Origin: Conoideocrella luteorostrata
Lineage: Eukaryota; Ascomycota; Sordariomycetes; Hypocreales; Clavicipitaceae
NCBI GenBank assembly: GCA_032433595.1
Contig: JASWJB010000041.1
Coordinates: 124,001 to 188,000 of the forward strand
Direction of reading: 5' to 3'
Length of the DNA stretch: 64,000 bases
A model generated the notes under the pieces. It saw only the letters and a list, made by a program, of their open reading frames with translations. It did not search any database and was not told the origin of the DNA. This document shows, piece after piece, positions 34,602-47,551 of the stretch (its first letter is position 1; each line of letters opens with the position of its first letter). Position numbers and translations under genes: made by a program.

Positions 34602-36489
34602 TTAAGTGCGGGTTGAGTTGACCGCTTTAGACTCATAACCATGGCTATTCACAAACGGGAAACGAGCACGACGCTCCAGCGCATCTAGAGGAATGGTCGA
34701 GCGAATGTACCTATTTGAATGTCAGAATATGGCTCTACTGTTTCACTGGCAAATGTCTGCATCAATGCTTACTTCATTCGACCGTCGTCAACGGGGTCAA
34801 AGTCCCAACTTGTGAAAGCGCCTTCTTTGAGAGCATCCCAAACAACGCGGCGGCTACGTTGAGACTGCAGGACTTTTGCGGTAATAGCGTCAAAGTCCCA
34901 CCTTGCCTTGGCTTCCGCCTCAAACTTTTTGAAGAGTAGTTTTACTGCCTCCTCCTCGGCATTCTGTGGCGCAGACTTGGTGAAACGGGCCAGGTTATCA
35001 AGCTCATGGGGATCCTGTTCCAAGTTGTAGAGCTGCGGCTCATCAGCGGGGCAGGTGATGTACTTCCAGGGCCCGCGTTTGATCATCATTATCGGGCGTA
35101 CGGTTCCTTCGCCAGTATACTCAGCGAAAACGGTATCATGCCCTGCTTTGTTCTGGAGATGAGGCATCATACTGACACCATCCATGGGCAAGTATGGCGC
35201 CGGCTTAGTTCCAATGAGGTCGCAAATGGTAGGCAGGAGATCCAGGGTCGAGACATTCTGGCTAACGTGGTGAGGTTGGAACCACTTGGGATAGTTGACT
35301 AGCAATGGCACTCGGACGGACGACTCGAAGTAGCTCATCTTGTACCAAAGACCTCGCTCTCCGAGCATGTCACCATGATCACCACTGAAGATGACGATGG
35401 TGTTCTCAGCTAACCCAGCTTCCTCCAGTGTCTCAAGAAGTTTGCCGATGCAATCGTCCACGTAGCTGACGGAGCCGTAGTACGCGCGTTTGGCTTGCTT
35501 GATCTGTTCGTCGGAGAAGTCCTGGTCCCAAAGGTCGCACACCCTCATCAGACGCTTGCTGTGGCTGTCCAACTCATTCTTCGGAATTCGAACTTTTGGC
35601 AATGCAATGTCCACGTCCGCATAACGGTTCCAGTATTTTTTTGTGATGGTGTACGGGTCATGAGGGTGGGTGAGTGATACCTATGCGAAAGAAAACACAC
35701 CGTTAGTGAAATCTTTGACGGGCCAGACTTAACTGGTTGATGTTTGTCCAGACAATCAATCCCAGCTCCTTCCGCATTTTGCCGCAAAGGTTCGGCATTC
35801 GAGAGAATGGCGCTGTCTTGCATCATTTCAGCACATTATGCGATCAGAATCTATTCACTTACTGTCAAAGCAAAAGGGCGCTTCTCGGGACCTTCGCGGA
35901 CATGATCCCACAGGTACTGCATGCTGCGGTACATGACTTCTTCATCGTAATCCAGCTGGTTGCTGCGGCCACAGGGGCCAGCCTGTAGAATAGAGCTGGC
36001 ATTGTGATACCATTCAAGCCGAGTATCGGGCTCATCCCAGTTGACCGCCCAACCGAAATCACCGGGATAGATGTCGCTGGTGAGTCGCTGCTCATAGCCA
36101 TGGAGTTGATCTCCGACAAAGTGCATCTTACCTGCCAGAGCAGTGTGATAGCCCGTGGAGCGAAGGTAATGAGAATACGTTGGGATCTCAGAGTTGATTT
36201 GGGAGGCGTTGTCATACGCACCAATCTTCATGGGCAGAAGACCAGTGATCATACTCATGCGGGACGGGGCACATAATGGCGAGGGGCAATAAGCCGAATC
36301 AAACTGAACTGAGTTGGCAGCCAGACGATCCAAGTTAGGTGTCTTGATCTGAGATTCGGGGTTGTACATCTTGAGCTGAGGAGCAGCTAGCTGATCAGCC
36401 ATGATGTAAAGAATGTTCGGTTTCTCTCCATTTTCCTTGACAATGCCGACAGGCGCTGAGGATTGGAGAGTATTGACGTCGGGGGCCAT
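34602..36489 (-). CDS. betC: Choline sulfatase
   Basis: Three exons, 36489-35863, 35680-34773 and 34710-34602, encode 547 residues; introns are 182 and 62 bp. The alkaline-phosphatase-like sulfatase fold starts KPNILYIMADQ, where the Asp is a metal ligand. The sulfatase signature PLCAPSRMSMITG follows, with Cys73 in C-x-P-S-R as the residue converted to formylglycine. Later blocks are GKMHFVGDQLHGYEQR, SLTHPHDPYTI and FSGDHGDMLGERGLW. The last exon adds DALERRARFP, typical of the choline-sulfatase C-terminus, which supports the third exon. The enzyme hydrolyses choline-O-sulfate to choline and sulfate. In fungi this is linked to sulfur storage and osmoprotectant use. No choline transporter lies beside it in this window. 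Subclass is assigned by whole-protein resemblance. Confidence 0.92.
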
Positions 36490-38358
36490 CTCGTGCGTGC
36501 TACTGCGTTGTTTCGTTCAAGGTGGAAGGTTTCAAGAGTCCGAAACCGAAAGTGGTTAAGTTTCAGTCTCAAGAGCTGTGGTTAGTTATTTTGATCTCTT
36601 ATGGTGCTTCTCAAAGTGGCTGCGATGTTTCTGGAAATTCTTGACTCAAGGATTGAGCGTTTGGATTCTGCAAAGTTGCAGAAATATTCCGGAAATATTG
36701 GGCAGGTGAGTGACTAATCCGGTGAATCGAACAACAGCGATATATAGCTGACAGCTCAGAGTAGAGTGCCGCACAAAAGAAGAAATGTTGAGTTTTCTGA
36801 TAAAAAGGGTAAGGTACAGCTACTGCGTTTCTGTCCCAAAATTTGGTCCCCGTCTCCAAGCAACTGGCCACAACGAAACCGAAAACGGGCTGAGGAGATT
36901 CCAACAACAGATCTAGAAAGAGGTGGACAAGTGATACAAGTCACCGCCTTTCTAATAGAAGAGAAGCGGATACAATATGAAGTCTACTAAAGATCTCGAG
37001 ATGGTCCCATCAATACAGAGCGTTCAACGGAAGGAACAATAACAGCAGTAGACCCAATAATCAGAGTACAGGAAACAAAGTCAGCTCCGGAGTGACGAAG
37101 GGTATGGGCATCCAACATGTTTTAATTGTGTTTGTGTCCTCCACGCCACCACGCACGCAATCCCGGCACAATCCAGGCGCCATTTATCATGCGACAGTAG
37201 TTAACTACGGAGTAGACCTTACCGAACAAACGGGGTGCCGTGGGTCTCCAGGTGGAAATTTCCTCAGAGACGGCGAGTAGCCGAAGGGAGGGGGAGGGGC
37301 AAATCAGTGGATTGGACGGGGGAAGTGGACGGGAACGACATGGCTACCCTTGGCGTTCGAGAAGGGAACTCTCACGGAATGGTGGAAAATTGCAACAATA
37401 AGAGCTGACCCCCTTACTACGCGTGAAGAGGCAAAGAGGTTCGCCAACGCTGCATATCCCGGGTTTGATTAGCTCCTTCAAATACAACAACTGAGGGGGC
37501 CATATCCTAGCCCGGCAGCCGGGGTCGCGCAATCCGAGATGGAGGGCTTGTACGGAGTACGTAGGGTCGTTTTTCACCCGTGAGGCAGACGGTCCCATCG
37601 ATCAATGGCGCCTTCGTGCATGATCAACAGGCGTACTCCTAGCATGCCTGTCTGACAGCATTTGTAATTTCGAGCATCTGGCTCCGAACAGTCACTGCAG
37701 CTCCTTTCCAGCCAAGAAATTTAGTGTTCCTCCGGCCGTCGGTGGTGGCACAGCTATCTATGCGCTCCATGCCACCTGGTAAAGTACCGGCTCTGGGGAA
37801 GAGGAAAGAAGGAAGCCAGATCGAGCCAGGTCAGCCGATGTGGAAGTTGGTCACATGAGGGCAGAGTTGTGGTCTTTTCTATGGAGTGCTCCGTGCTATT
37901 CCAAACATCAGCGGTGTGCACCATTCAAACGATAAGCGTCACGGTGTGCGAAATCGGCATAGGCGCTCGACGTCAAGGTGTTGGTCCACGCAGCCACAAC
38001 CATAAGTTATTGTGGAACTACTGCTTTGGGCCCCGAATGCATCGTGGTTGGTGCAAAATGGTGATGTTAGGTCCTTCTAGGCCCTCAACTCGGACTAGCA
38101 GCATCCATACTTAAAACTCTAGGCTCTCCCTTGGGAAACCCATTGTCCCATCTCGGTTGGACCCTTTCCAATCGGGTGGATTGCCATGCTTTGGTTTTTG
38201 CTATCCTGGTCGCTCATGAAGAGGCTTGATCAGGGGAGCTGGTCGTTGATATTCGCCAGGCACGGTGAAATTCCGTCTAAATTTTGTGCGCAGTAGAATG
38301 CGGAGGGACAAGAGCGACGAAGGTTGCTGGTGTGTCATTTAGTTGTCATGTGAGCTTG

Positions 38359-38380
38359 CTCCGTACTCCGTACTCCGTAG
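38359..38380. repeat. Tandem CTCCGTA x3
   Basis: Three head-to-tail CTCCGTA units ending in G, the reverse orientation of the triple at 1264-1286. A similar double copy lies at 38446-38462. Confidence 0.8.
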
Positions 38381-38445
38381 TTTCTTCTCCTCTGTCAATT
38401 TGGTGGTGTATTCCCCCCGTTCTTTGTGCACAATAGATGCATAAC

Positions 38446-38462
38446 TACTCCGTACTCCGTAC
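38446..38462. repeat. TACTCCGTACTCCGTAC element
   Basis: Two overlapping copies of TACTCCGTA in direct orientation, 66 bp after the triple copy at 38359-38380. Confidence 0.8.
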
Positions 38463-40168
38463 TGCGGCCGCCTTGGCCATCCGTCGATACTAGTAAGGCG
38501 TCAATCCTGAACCACAGCCATGATGCCTGCGCGCCGCCCCACGTCACAACGTCGTGCAGAGCTTATCAGAGTTGACGCAACGCTGATCCCGCTGTCACCA
38601 GCTGCTCGTACTCAATATTACCAAGTACGGAGTAGTCCGTGGACGATGTCGACATCGCCTTGACTGATGACACCATGGGCTAACGTTGAATTTTCTCATC
38701 TCAGCGTCACTGCAAGAAGCATCGGATGGTATTATTCTTATTTCTGTATGATATTATTCCGACTGCACTGGCAGATTACCACCTACCTTCGTAGTAAGTA
38801 CTATACAATGTGCATCTTATTACTCCGTGACGACCCCCTTCTCGCCTTGACCCGTTCATTATTTATCTTGCGGTGTGTTGCACGAAGTAACCAAGTCTAA
38901 AATATCCATCGAGGTAAAACTGATGGGCACACAGGAAGCTTGGCTTGCATGCTCGGGACACATTCGCCTCCCCCCATCACAGCCAATAAGTATTCCTCCT
39001 CGTCGTGTTTCTTTTTCGGGATGTGAAAACAACAAATTGCACAACAACACATTGCAAACTGCACATTGGGCAGGATCCACCAGCGAAACAGACCAGCGCT
39101 AATCAGCACCACATGCAAATATACCCTTGAAGGCTTGGCCTGGGCAGGCAGGAAGCTCGCAACAAGCCACCCAACCAACCAACCCCGGTTGGAACGTCTT
39201 CTCGGCGGCAAAAAGTCAATACTCATTCCCTAACGGCTCCCGATATGCCGGATTTACGTAACTTCTGGCTGATAATAAACCGTCACCGAGCCGTTCCGAG
39301 ACCCGTTTCTTCCTACCATCAGCTGACTGACAATTAAGTGTGACAACCATTGTTCAAAGGTTCTGCAAATCAGACTTGACACCGTGGGAGTCAAGAAGTA
39401 TTCGCGATTTGATTTGTACGAAGTCAGCAGCCCAAATCCTCAATGCTGCACGCATTTAGCAGCACTCTGCGGTAATGACTGCCTCTATATGATAGTGCAC
39501 TGTATTAATTGAACCCAAACATTGTTGTTTTTAGAACATTTAAATATTTTGGTTCAGCTAAATTTCTTGCACTGCCTACGGCAGCGGGTGTAAATTTACA
39601 TATTGTATGAAGCTCTGGGAAATACTCTAGAGCCCCCGTTGCGCAAGAGAAAACGCAAAGTTTTCTTGCCAAGTATTTTCATCTTCGTAGGAAATCGTAT
39701 TTCAGCCTTGTAGCAAAAAGAACAATATCCGACCTTGGACCAAAAGGCATGCCCGAATGTATCAATTGTCAGGAACAATCAAGCAACTTGTACAATCGTG
39801 TATTCGAAATCATTATATACTATACGCCTGAAAACCTTATCAAATGCCATTCCAAGTCCTCGCGCCTCAATTCTCTCCATCATAATTCTCATAGCCATGC
39901 TGTCTTCCATGCTGAGAATCCGTCTCTCTCGTCGCCGAAAACGCTGTTCACAAATGTCTACCTTGTTCTTCCTGAACGACCTGTGTGACATGTACACCTA
40001 ATATAAGCTCCAGAAACGAGAAACATGAAAAGGACAAACCACCACAAAACACCACGAGTATGCGCCAATGCCTCCTTCCGTGTCGCTAGCCATTACAAAT
40101 GCAGTTATCATCCCAATGAAACATCAACCTCCTCTCATCTTTCACGTATAAGAAATTTGAACGTGTCA

Positions 40169-43100
40169 CTACGTCCCGTAAAACTTCTTATACACGAGGT
40201 GTAGCAGAAGGTTGACATTCAACTTCAGGCTGCCCTCGAACAAGTTCATGAATTGATGAGATTCGAACTGTGCTTGTAGCATGTCTTCGATGGGCACCAG
40301 CGCGCTGGCTCCTGGCATCTGGATGTGACCCCGGGACCCTTCAAAGACAAAGACACCAACCTCATCGCATGAGATGGTAATGTTGATCTTGTCCGAATCG
40401 CGGTCACCCAGTGCTCCCCATGATACCAAGACTCCTTTTTCTGCAAGAGCCCGAGCACTGTATTTATAACTTCCAAACTTGGGTACCCGGCCGCTTCGTT
40501 CGAGCTCCCGCTGATGATTGTATTGCTTGGTGAATGGAAGTAAAAACTTCTTTTTCCTGTTGAGATTTGCAACGATCAGCAAGATGCTTCATAAAATTAA
40601 AAGATAAAATCCCTCAGCGACGGAATGTTCAATTAATAGCTTACCCCTTTCTGCTTTGCAACGTCCCCATGGCCTGCTCGATATAATCGTCGTAGGTCTT
40701 CTTCTGCTGTTCCAGATACTTAGCCTTGTCGTGAAGGTTGCCTAAAGTGAGTCGAACCCCTTCAAGTTCTCGCTGCCGTTGTACCCTTCGACGACTCTTC
40801 GTCCGAATGTCGCTGGCGATGGCATTTAGAACGTCCTGGTAGTAGTTTTGCTTCGATATACGTCCCATCTGTTCTAATCTCATAACATTCTCAAGCGCGG
40901 TACGCTTGAGCTCATAATAAGACATTCTCGTAACATCCACCATTTTGGTGTCCGAGTAGGCTCCACGAGTGTCATTGCCATCAGAAAATTCTTCATGAAG
41001 CAGAGACTGCCACTTGTCTTCGTCTTCGTCAGATATGGGCTTGACCAATATTTCTAGGAGATTGGCACCGGTCTGTACCCGGATGATATACAGTACACAG
41101 CGCTTGGTCTCCATAAAAAGTGCCTTGACGTTTTCTTCCGGGTCTTGAACGTCATGAAGCTTGGGCGTCAAGAACATTTGAATATCTGATGAACCGGCAG
41201 CGTTCATTTCGTTTTCGTTGTTCTTAACACTGCCCAAGTCCTGAATGATTTCACGCAGGACATCATCGCGTGAAGGGCACATGAATGGAAGCTCCGAGAC
41301 AATGTAATGGTGGATAGCAAAGACATCTGTCATCTTGATGTACAGTGTTGGCTTGTTCTTGGCGTAGAGGTCATTAAATTCGTCAATATGAAAGGTCTGC
41401 TCTGCATCGGGGACGGAGATCAAATTGCGCAATATGTGTCGGAGGCGCTGAATGGAGTCGGTGACAAAGTTGTTCAGCGGCTGCAAGTAAATGTTCTCAC
41501 CGCCAAATGGACGCCCAGACGCAATTTGCCCAATGACTTTGGCCACCTCGCCTAGATTTCTTCTCTGGAGCGGGCTTAGCGACTTTTCAATCACACCAAG
41601 CTGCTCGGGCATGGTCAAAGGAGGCTGAAGATAAAACTTCCACAACCAGTTGGCAACGACCTGGAGGAGCTGTTCTTGTGGTTCTCGGTTGAAATGCTGG
41701 CAAAGAGCCTGGAACATTTGTCCACAGAGAAATCGAAGGCCATACGGCATCTTATGGGCCAGATCCTCTAGTGCCAGGAAGAATTGATCGCAGATCTCGC
41801 GTAGATCCCGAAGGTGATCGATAAAAAGGCGTCTTGTTTCAGGATCTTTTATGGCTTTTTCTCTTGGCACGTCAAGGGGTCTGTTGTCGGGTCGTCCAGT
41901 TCGTAGCTCTTCGTTGTTTATGGCTGATCGATATATCTGCATAGGATCACTTTCCAAGTCAAGTGCAGGGTCCTCAACAATATTGTCGCGAATAAGTGGC
42001 CCCAAGAGGCTACGCAAGTATTTGCGGTCCCTAGGTGATCGCGTGTAATTGCTCAATAGTTTCGGCCAAAAATAATTGCCTCGTATGTACTCCTGGATGG
42101 CTCTGCTTCCTTCAACTTCTTCTCGAACAGATCTAGCCACCAATTTCAGAAGATAGTACTCCTCGCGTCGCTTCTGCGCATAACCGAACAGACTCATGAT
42201 GAGAAGCTCAAGTCTCTTGCATTCCTTCTCCGACGTGCCCTGTTCTCGAACGTGCTTGAACAGTCGGGCTAGATACTGTGGCTGTGTTTGCAAGGTGAAG
42301 AAGAGCTGCTGATACGACTCTAGCTTTTTTCTTGAGCTCTTATTTAGGGCCTTCAAGTCAAATTGATTGGCTGAGTTAATTGTACTGTTTGCCAACAGAC
42401 CCATTGAGCTCCCGCCGTAGTTGTGCTGGTGCCGGACGACCTCGTCCAAGGTGATCTTGTTCTTCACTAATAGAGCAATTTTGATGTCTAGCTGATCGAT
42501 ATATTGCTCCAACATCTCATTTTGGCGTACTTGCTGAACAACGGTTTTTCTCATCCGCTCAAATTCGATTTCTTCGTTGAAGTCGAAATCGCTGTCGTTG
42601 AGAAGGTGCACAAAATTCTTGACTGCATTGACGGGAGGATTCTTTCCAGTGGTCAGGCTCTTGTACGCTTCGCCTTGGACCTTCGCGCGGACAAAACTCT
42701 GAATTTTGATGACCTTCTTCATATTTTCATTGAAGAAATTCTTCTTTTCTTCGAATTTTGCTCGCACCATGAACGCCTTAGCAGCTGCTTGAAAGACCAT
42801 GATGGATTCCTCCTCCTCCTCAAGCTCAGTCAGTATGTCGTCAACTCTTGCCCGAGCCATCATTGCCTTTAGAATTGCTTGAAATGTAGCAGTGGCATCA
42901 TCGTGAGAATAGAGTTCGTCTAAAAGTGCCTTGTGCTGCTTTCTGTACAAGTGGCCTAGAGATCTGCCTTGTAGGTTCACTATAGAAGCCTCATGGCCAC
43001 CGAGCTTCCTTCCAAGAGTAGAAACCTTGCGTCTCTCCAACATGCCTCTGATGACTGATTGTAGTGACAGAACTTGGGGTTCAATTTCATCCAAGGCGCT

Positions 43101-45314
43101 CAATTGTGTCGCAACTTGTCGTCTTATAACTCCAGCGCGTATCACGGCCTGCAACTGTACAACATCAAATTCATATTTCTTTGCTTCTACTTTGCAAGAC
43201 ACCTGCTTCTCCCGCTCAAGTTTTCCTCGGATTATGCTCTGGAGCGCTTCCCATTTGGATCCAAGTGCACGCAGCTGTTGATGTTCGCGGTCGATCTGAG
43301 TTCTGGTCAGCAGAGCCCTCGCAGCAGCTTGTAAGCTTGCAACCGTGCCAGCCTGTCCTTCCATTAATTGGAGATCCTGGTCGACTCTGGCTCTTGACAA
43401 CATTCCACGGGCAAGAACCTGAAGCCTCTCAACGTCCCCTGAGGTAAGTCTCGTCTCCTGGTGTTGAGCAGCCAGGTTTTTGCGGACCAAGAAACCTCTG
43501 GAAACTGCCTGGATCTCCCGGACAGGCCCCTTGCAATCCTCTAACATGTGCAGCAAGTATCGTACCTCATGGCGGATCTTGTTGGCCCGAATGATGCTCT
43601 GCAGCTCCAGAATTTCTTGTTCATGAATTTTCCAAAAGTCATCATTCATCTTCAACCTGTCTCTAGCAAGATAACCACGCACCGCGCTTTGCACCAATAT
43701 GGCCGATCGGCGCATTTGGAGCCGATAGCTCATAACTTGTCGAGTAAAGTCGCCGCGAATTCGTGATTGCAGATCAATCAAAGACCGTTCCTCATCCCAG
43801 AACTGTTGCATCTTATCTCCCAGCTGCAGTCGAGCCAATGCCCCGCGTATTTGCGCCTGCAGACCGATTATTGACTGTTCGTTCTCAGCCAGTTCGCGGT
43901 CTATCCGCTCGTCCTCCGTCTCTTCAGGCTCAGGCTCCGGAACACCAAAGTCGGCTCCCATATTACCGAAGCTGGGCATCTTAGCCCCAAGCATGTCCAG
44001 TCCCTTTTGCATCGCCTCTAGTTCATGATGTTCAAACTCCAGCTGACCGACAAGATTGCCTATGCGAAAATCTACTATACCCTTGCGGAACAACAGCCAA
44101 CTCAGTGCGTGAATACAGTATATAACTTTGGGGATATTTTTTTTTTCATAGAGATCGATGAGCTCGAATCGGAAAAGGTCGGGAAGCTCCACCTCATCCA
44201 GATATCTGAAGAAGATGGCAATGTTATCTGAATGGCGGAATTGAAGTTTAGGATGATGAAACATTCGGAATCGCTTATCAGGATTTAATGCTTCGACGAC
44301 GCTTGCAAGCGTGACACCATCCCGTAAAGCTTCCTCCAGCTCAGCGATAGGGGGAAGAGACTTTTGCGTCACATCCTCAATCCATTCTTTTGCTTCACCT
44401 ATATGGCAGAGATATTCATAGGCCTGGAGGAACTGGCGCTGCTTATCCATCCAGTTGCGACCTTCCCAACTGTACCCGCCGGACTTGGGACCTCCAACAG
44501 CCTTCGGTTTATCAGCCCGCTGCAGCCGACGACGTCCTCGCAGACCGACCACTTCTTGCGCGGGGCAGGTGATAGTGAAGTCTTCTGCGACGTCGGATTC
44601 GGCAAGCCGCGATAACGTACGAAGCTCTCGCGTAGATGATCGTCCGAGTAATTCCAGGTCGGGTTTGCCAATGTGAGTTGTATGAGGGCCCTGTGGAGAG
44701 TTACCATGTGATTTTGTGGCATTTCCGCGAAGCATCGAGTCGGATCGAGTCAAAAGCATCGAATTGGGTCGCATTGGCAATGGCCGTGGCGGGGAAGTGG
44801 GCGATTCAGCAGGGCCATCATGCTGCGAGAGCGAGAGTTTGCTGATGTCGACACTCTTTCCGCGCTCATGTCTATATGAGCTCTGTGGTGAGGCACCTTG
44901 GCCAGAAACTGTTGGCGAAGAAGCGGGCGCTTGGGGCAGGGGCCGAAGCGACTGTCGAGGGGGAGTAGCGGGAAAATTGTCCTGCCCTTTGTTGAAGCTG
45001 CTCATTTCTCCAACTTCAAATGTTCGTGCTCTGGATAGGACATCGCTCTGACCACGCTTGTGCTTATAGCCAACGGTAGAGCCGTTACCGCTCGATGTTG
45101 AAGAGTATTGTGTGTTGGCGCTATGTATAGAAATGGCAGAGTAACCTGAAGATGCCGACGATGAGGTGGTAGAAGGAAAGCGGTTTATGTTGGAAAGATT
45201 TGTAGATACGTTATTTTTGTTGTTGTTACTGTTGTTGTTGTTGTTACTCATGAAGGTGTTAGGGCTAAGGCCAACAGTCTGCGCCTGACGCAGAGGATAT
45301 GAATGGAACGGCAT
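40169..45314 (-). CDS. IQG1: IQGAP-family cytokinesis scaffold (Iqg1/Rng2-like)
   Basis: Exon 1, 45314-40645, is one uninterrupted frame of 4670 nt. A 58-bp intron (40644-40587) leads to exon 2, 40586-40169; the total is 1695 residues. Order of parts: a disordered N-terminus with an Asn tract (22-36); a calponin-homology domain (about 295-410, LRDGVTLASVVEALNPDKRF); about fourteen IQ-like repeats (about 480-880, for example ILVQSAVRGYLARDRL); a RasGAP-related domain (about 1050-1280, with YGLRFLCGQMFQAL); and the RasGAP_C region (about 1460-1640) ending in LPFTKQYNHQRELERSG and PKFGSYKYSA, which confirms the exon 2 join. Such proteins bind actin and calmodulin-type light chains and organise the contractile ring at septa. 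No GAP activity is expected by analogy with other IQGAPs. Length is normal for ascomycetes. Confidence 0.96.
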
Positions 45315-47551
45315 TGTTTTAATGTCTCGCCTCCCTCTCTGGGTTGCGGATGATCATTCACCACCACCAGCCGTTTCTCGGTGCCCGTCGGCTGCTTTCT
45401 GTTTTGCTTGTGGCTCCGAGTCTACCGTCGCTCATCAGTTGTGTGCCTCGGGGCTAACTGCGCATCATTTCGAACTCCGAAATAGGTTAATGATTCGTCA
45501 AATTCAGGGCGAGAATGGAATGCTGCAGACCACAGGCGCGAAAACAGACTGCGGGCGGTTGACAGATGTTAAGACATGCGCTGGCGCAAGACGAGAGAAT
45601 AAATAACAAGGCCAGGCAAGGGGACAGTAGCTGGCAAAGCTACTGATAAATTACAACAAGGTACTGTCTGTATATGCCAAAACAAGAAAGAATGCTGACC
45701 AGCAATGGATGCTCAGGCTGGGATAGGACGGACAGCGTCACGATTCACAGCCCACGAGAAGCGAGAATGAAGAAGTTGGGCTTCAGTTGGGCAAAGCAGG
45801 CCTGGAAAGAGGCCCAGCAAGGGGGTAAACGGCTTTAAGCAATGACCTCGTCCCGCAAGACGTTGTATATGCCTATGAAGTGAGCAGGGACTGCTCGGTA
45901 TCCAGGGCCAAACTCGCAACTCGCGCGGGGTTCCTTTTTTTTCTCCCACCGGCTAGTTCAACCGCCCCGTTTGACGTTGAGGAAAAGTAAACAAACATCT
46001 GGGTGCCACCCAGCAACGTGAGATAGGTAGCGCTGATAGGTGACTGCTGGACTGTGGCGCCCCACACTCTGCCAGGCTTTGCCAGGTTTCAAGTCCCAAG
46101 ACTTGGCCCTGGGTGGGTTTTTGTTCGATCACTGGATGGCGCTAGCTAAGCCTCTGCCCCCAGAACTTAACATTGCTGGCATATTGGAGATGGGAGCATT
46201 GGCGTTGTCGTATTGTTGATGGCGCTGAGTTCTTCACTGTTCCCGTTGTTACCTCAAAGCTTCATTTTCCATATCGTTTTATCATATCGTTTTAGAGTTT
46301 GCCGGCGATTTGGTATCGTTGTGCCGGAGACTCAGGCATACCTTCTAGTATATCCGGTGCACAGCAATGCTCTTGGCAACGGGACACCACAGCCCAACAA
46401 TAAACAATATACATTCGATTTATGTTGTATCGTGACACCAAACCCGTCCCTGCGGATGCTTTAGTACATAGCAGCGCTCCACAGTATGGTACCTGTGATG
46501 TGATCTGTTGAGTCCGCCTCGATAAGTGTAGGGTGACGCGATAGGGTCAGTTCTGTCGTAAACGTTGTTGTGCATGGCATGTGCTCCTGTGGCAGGCCAG
46601 CCACAGGCTTGATGTACAGTATAGCGCGACCTAGCACTTTAGCAGCGGCAAGAATGAACTGCCCGATTGTATTTATAATAAGAAGTCATAGCATAAGTCA
46701 TTGTAGCTTCTATGCAAGATGGCCATTTATCATGAACTGGTAGATCAAAGCCGGAGGGGAACTTCTGGTTGTCAAGTTGAGCTCGTAAGCTCGAGTCGAC
46801 GCAGGCAGTGTGCAAGTCTGTTAAAGATGTCAACCAGCAGTCTGGGTAAGAGCGAAGCGAGCTCAAGGTCGACGCAATAATCAAACGTCAGCACTCGCCA
46901 TCTGATCTCGTTTTTCTACAGCAAAGAGAATATCAGCTCGTTGGTCCCATTGTTACAACGGACTTTCTCGCAGGCAATTGCATTGGGCGCCAGAAGTCCT
47001 GTGCCACTGTTTAGAATCAGCAGCACGTGCGGGGGTTATTATCGTCCAAAAGAGTTCGTTGATGAGGTCACTGTCTACTAGCTTGCCCAGAAGCTGCAGT
47101 AAAAGCGGCACCTTGCATTGGACGAATCTAGATATGCACTGACCCAGAAGAGCCCACCAGGCATTTCTGGCCTGGCCTTTTCCGCTCATGACATCGCTCC
47201 ACTAGAGGCTTTCTTCAACAATATTCCCCCGTCGCATCTAATCAATTGCATCAGATTGACTGGTATGCTCGGCTGCGAAAATAAAGTTAAAAGCAGTCTC
47301 AACAATTTCAACATCAGTCGACAACTCGGGAAGCAAAGTGTGCCCGCGAGGCCGAACCCTGCGACCTGTCGCAATTATGTCATCAGGCAAGAAGGGACCC
47401 ACGGTGCTTGTAAGATCTATCGTAAATCGGCAATCATTCAGTTATCTCCTAACCCCCTAACAATTCCTATCAGGTAACCGATGCACGCGAGCGACCGAAT
47501 CAACGTAGAGTTTATCGCCGTTCAGACACCGCTCCCGGGGCACCGAGTCGC
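45315..47551. other. Divergent intergenic region, IQGAP and Rmd1-like genes
   Basis: 2.2 kb holding both promoters. An additional non-coding first exon of the Rmd1-like gene could lie near its 3' end but is not provable. No other feature was recognised. Confidence 0.5.

Larger units (their letters stand above)
36490..40168. other. 3.7-kb intergenic region rich in TACTCCGTA words
   Basis: Sulfatase promoter side, then the IQGAP 3' flank. Family elements lie at 37206-37214, 37551-37560, 38359-38380, 38446-38462 and 38626-38634. From 39480 to 40000 the sequence turns AT-rich with short frames only. No gene was recognised. Confidence 0.5.

Noticed and set aside
39560..39640. Short inverted word CTGCC..GGCAG next to AT-rich DNA, considered as a transposon end
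   Set aside because: No matching partner end, target duplication or transposase remnant was found.
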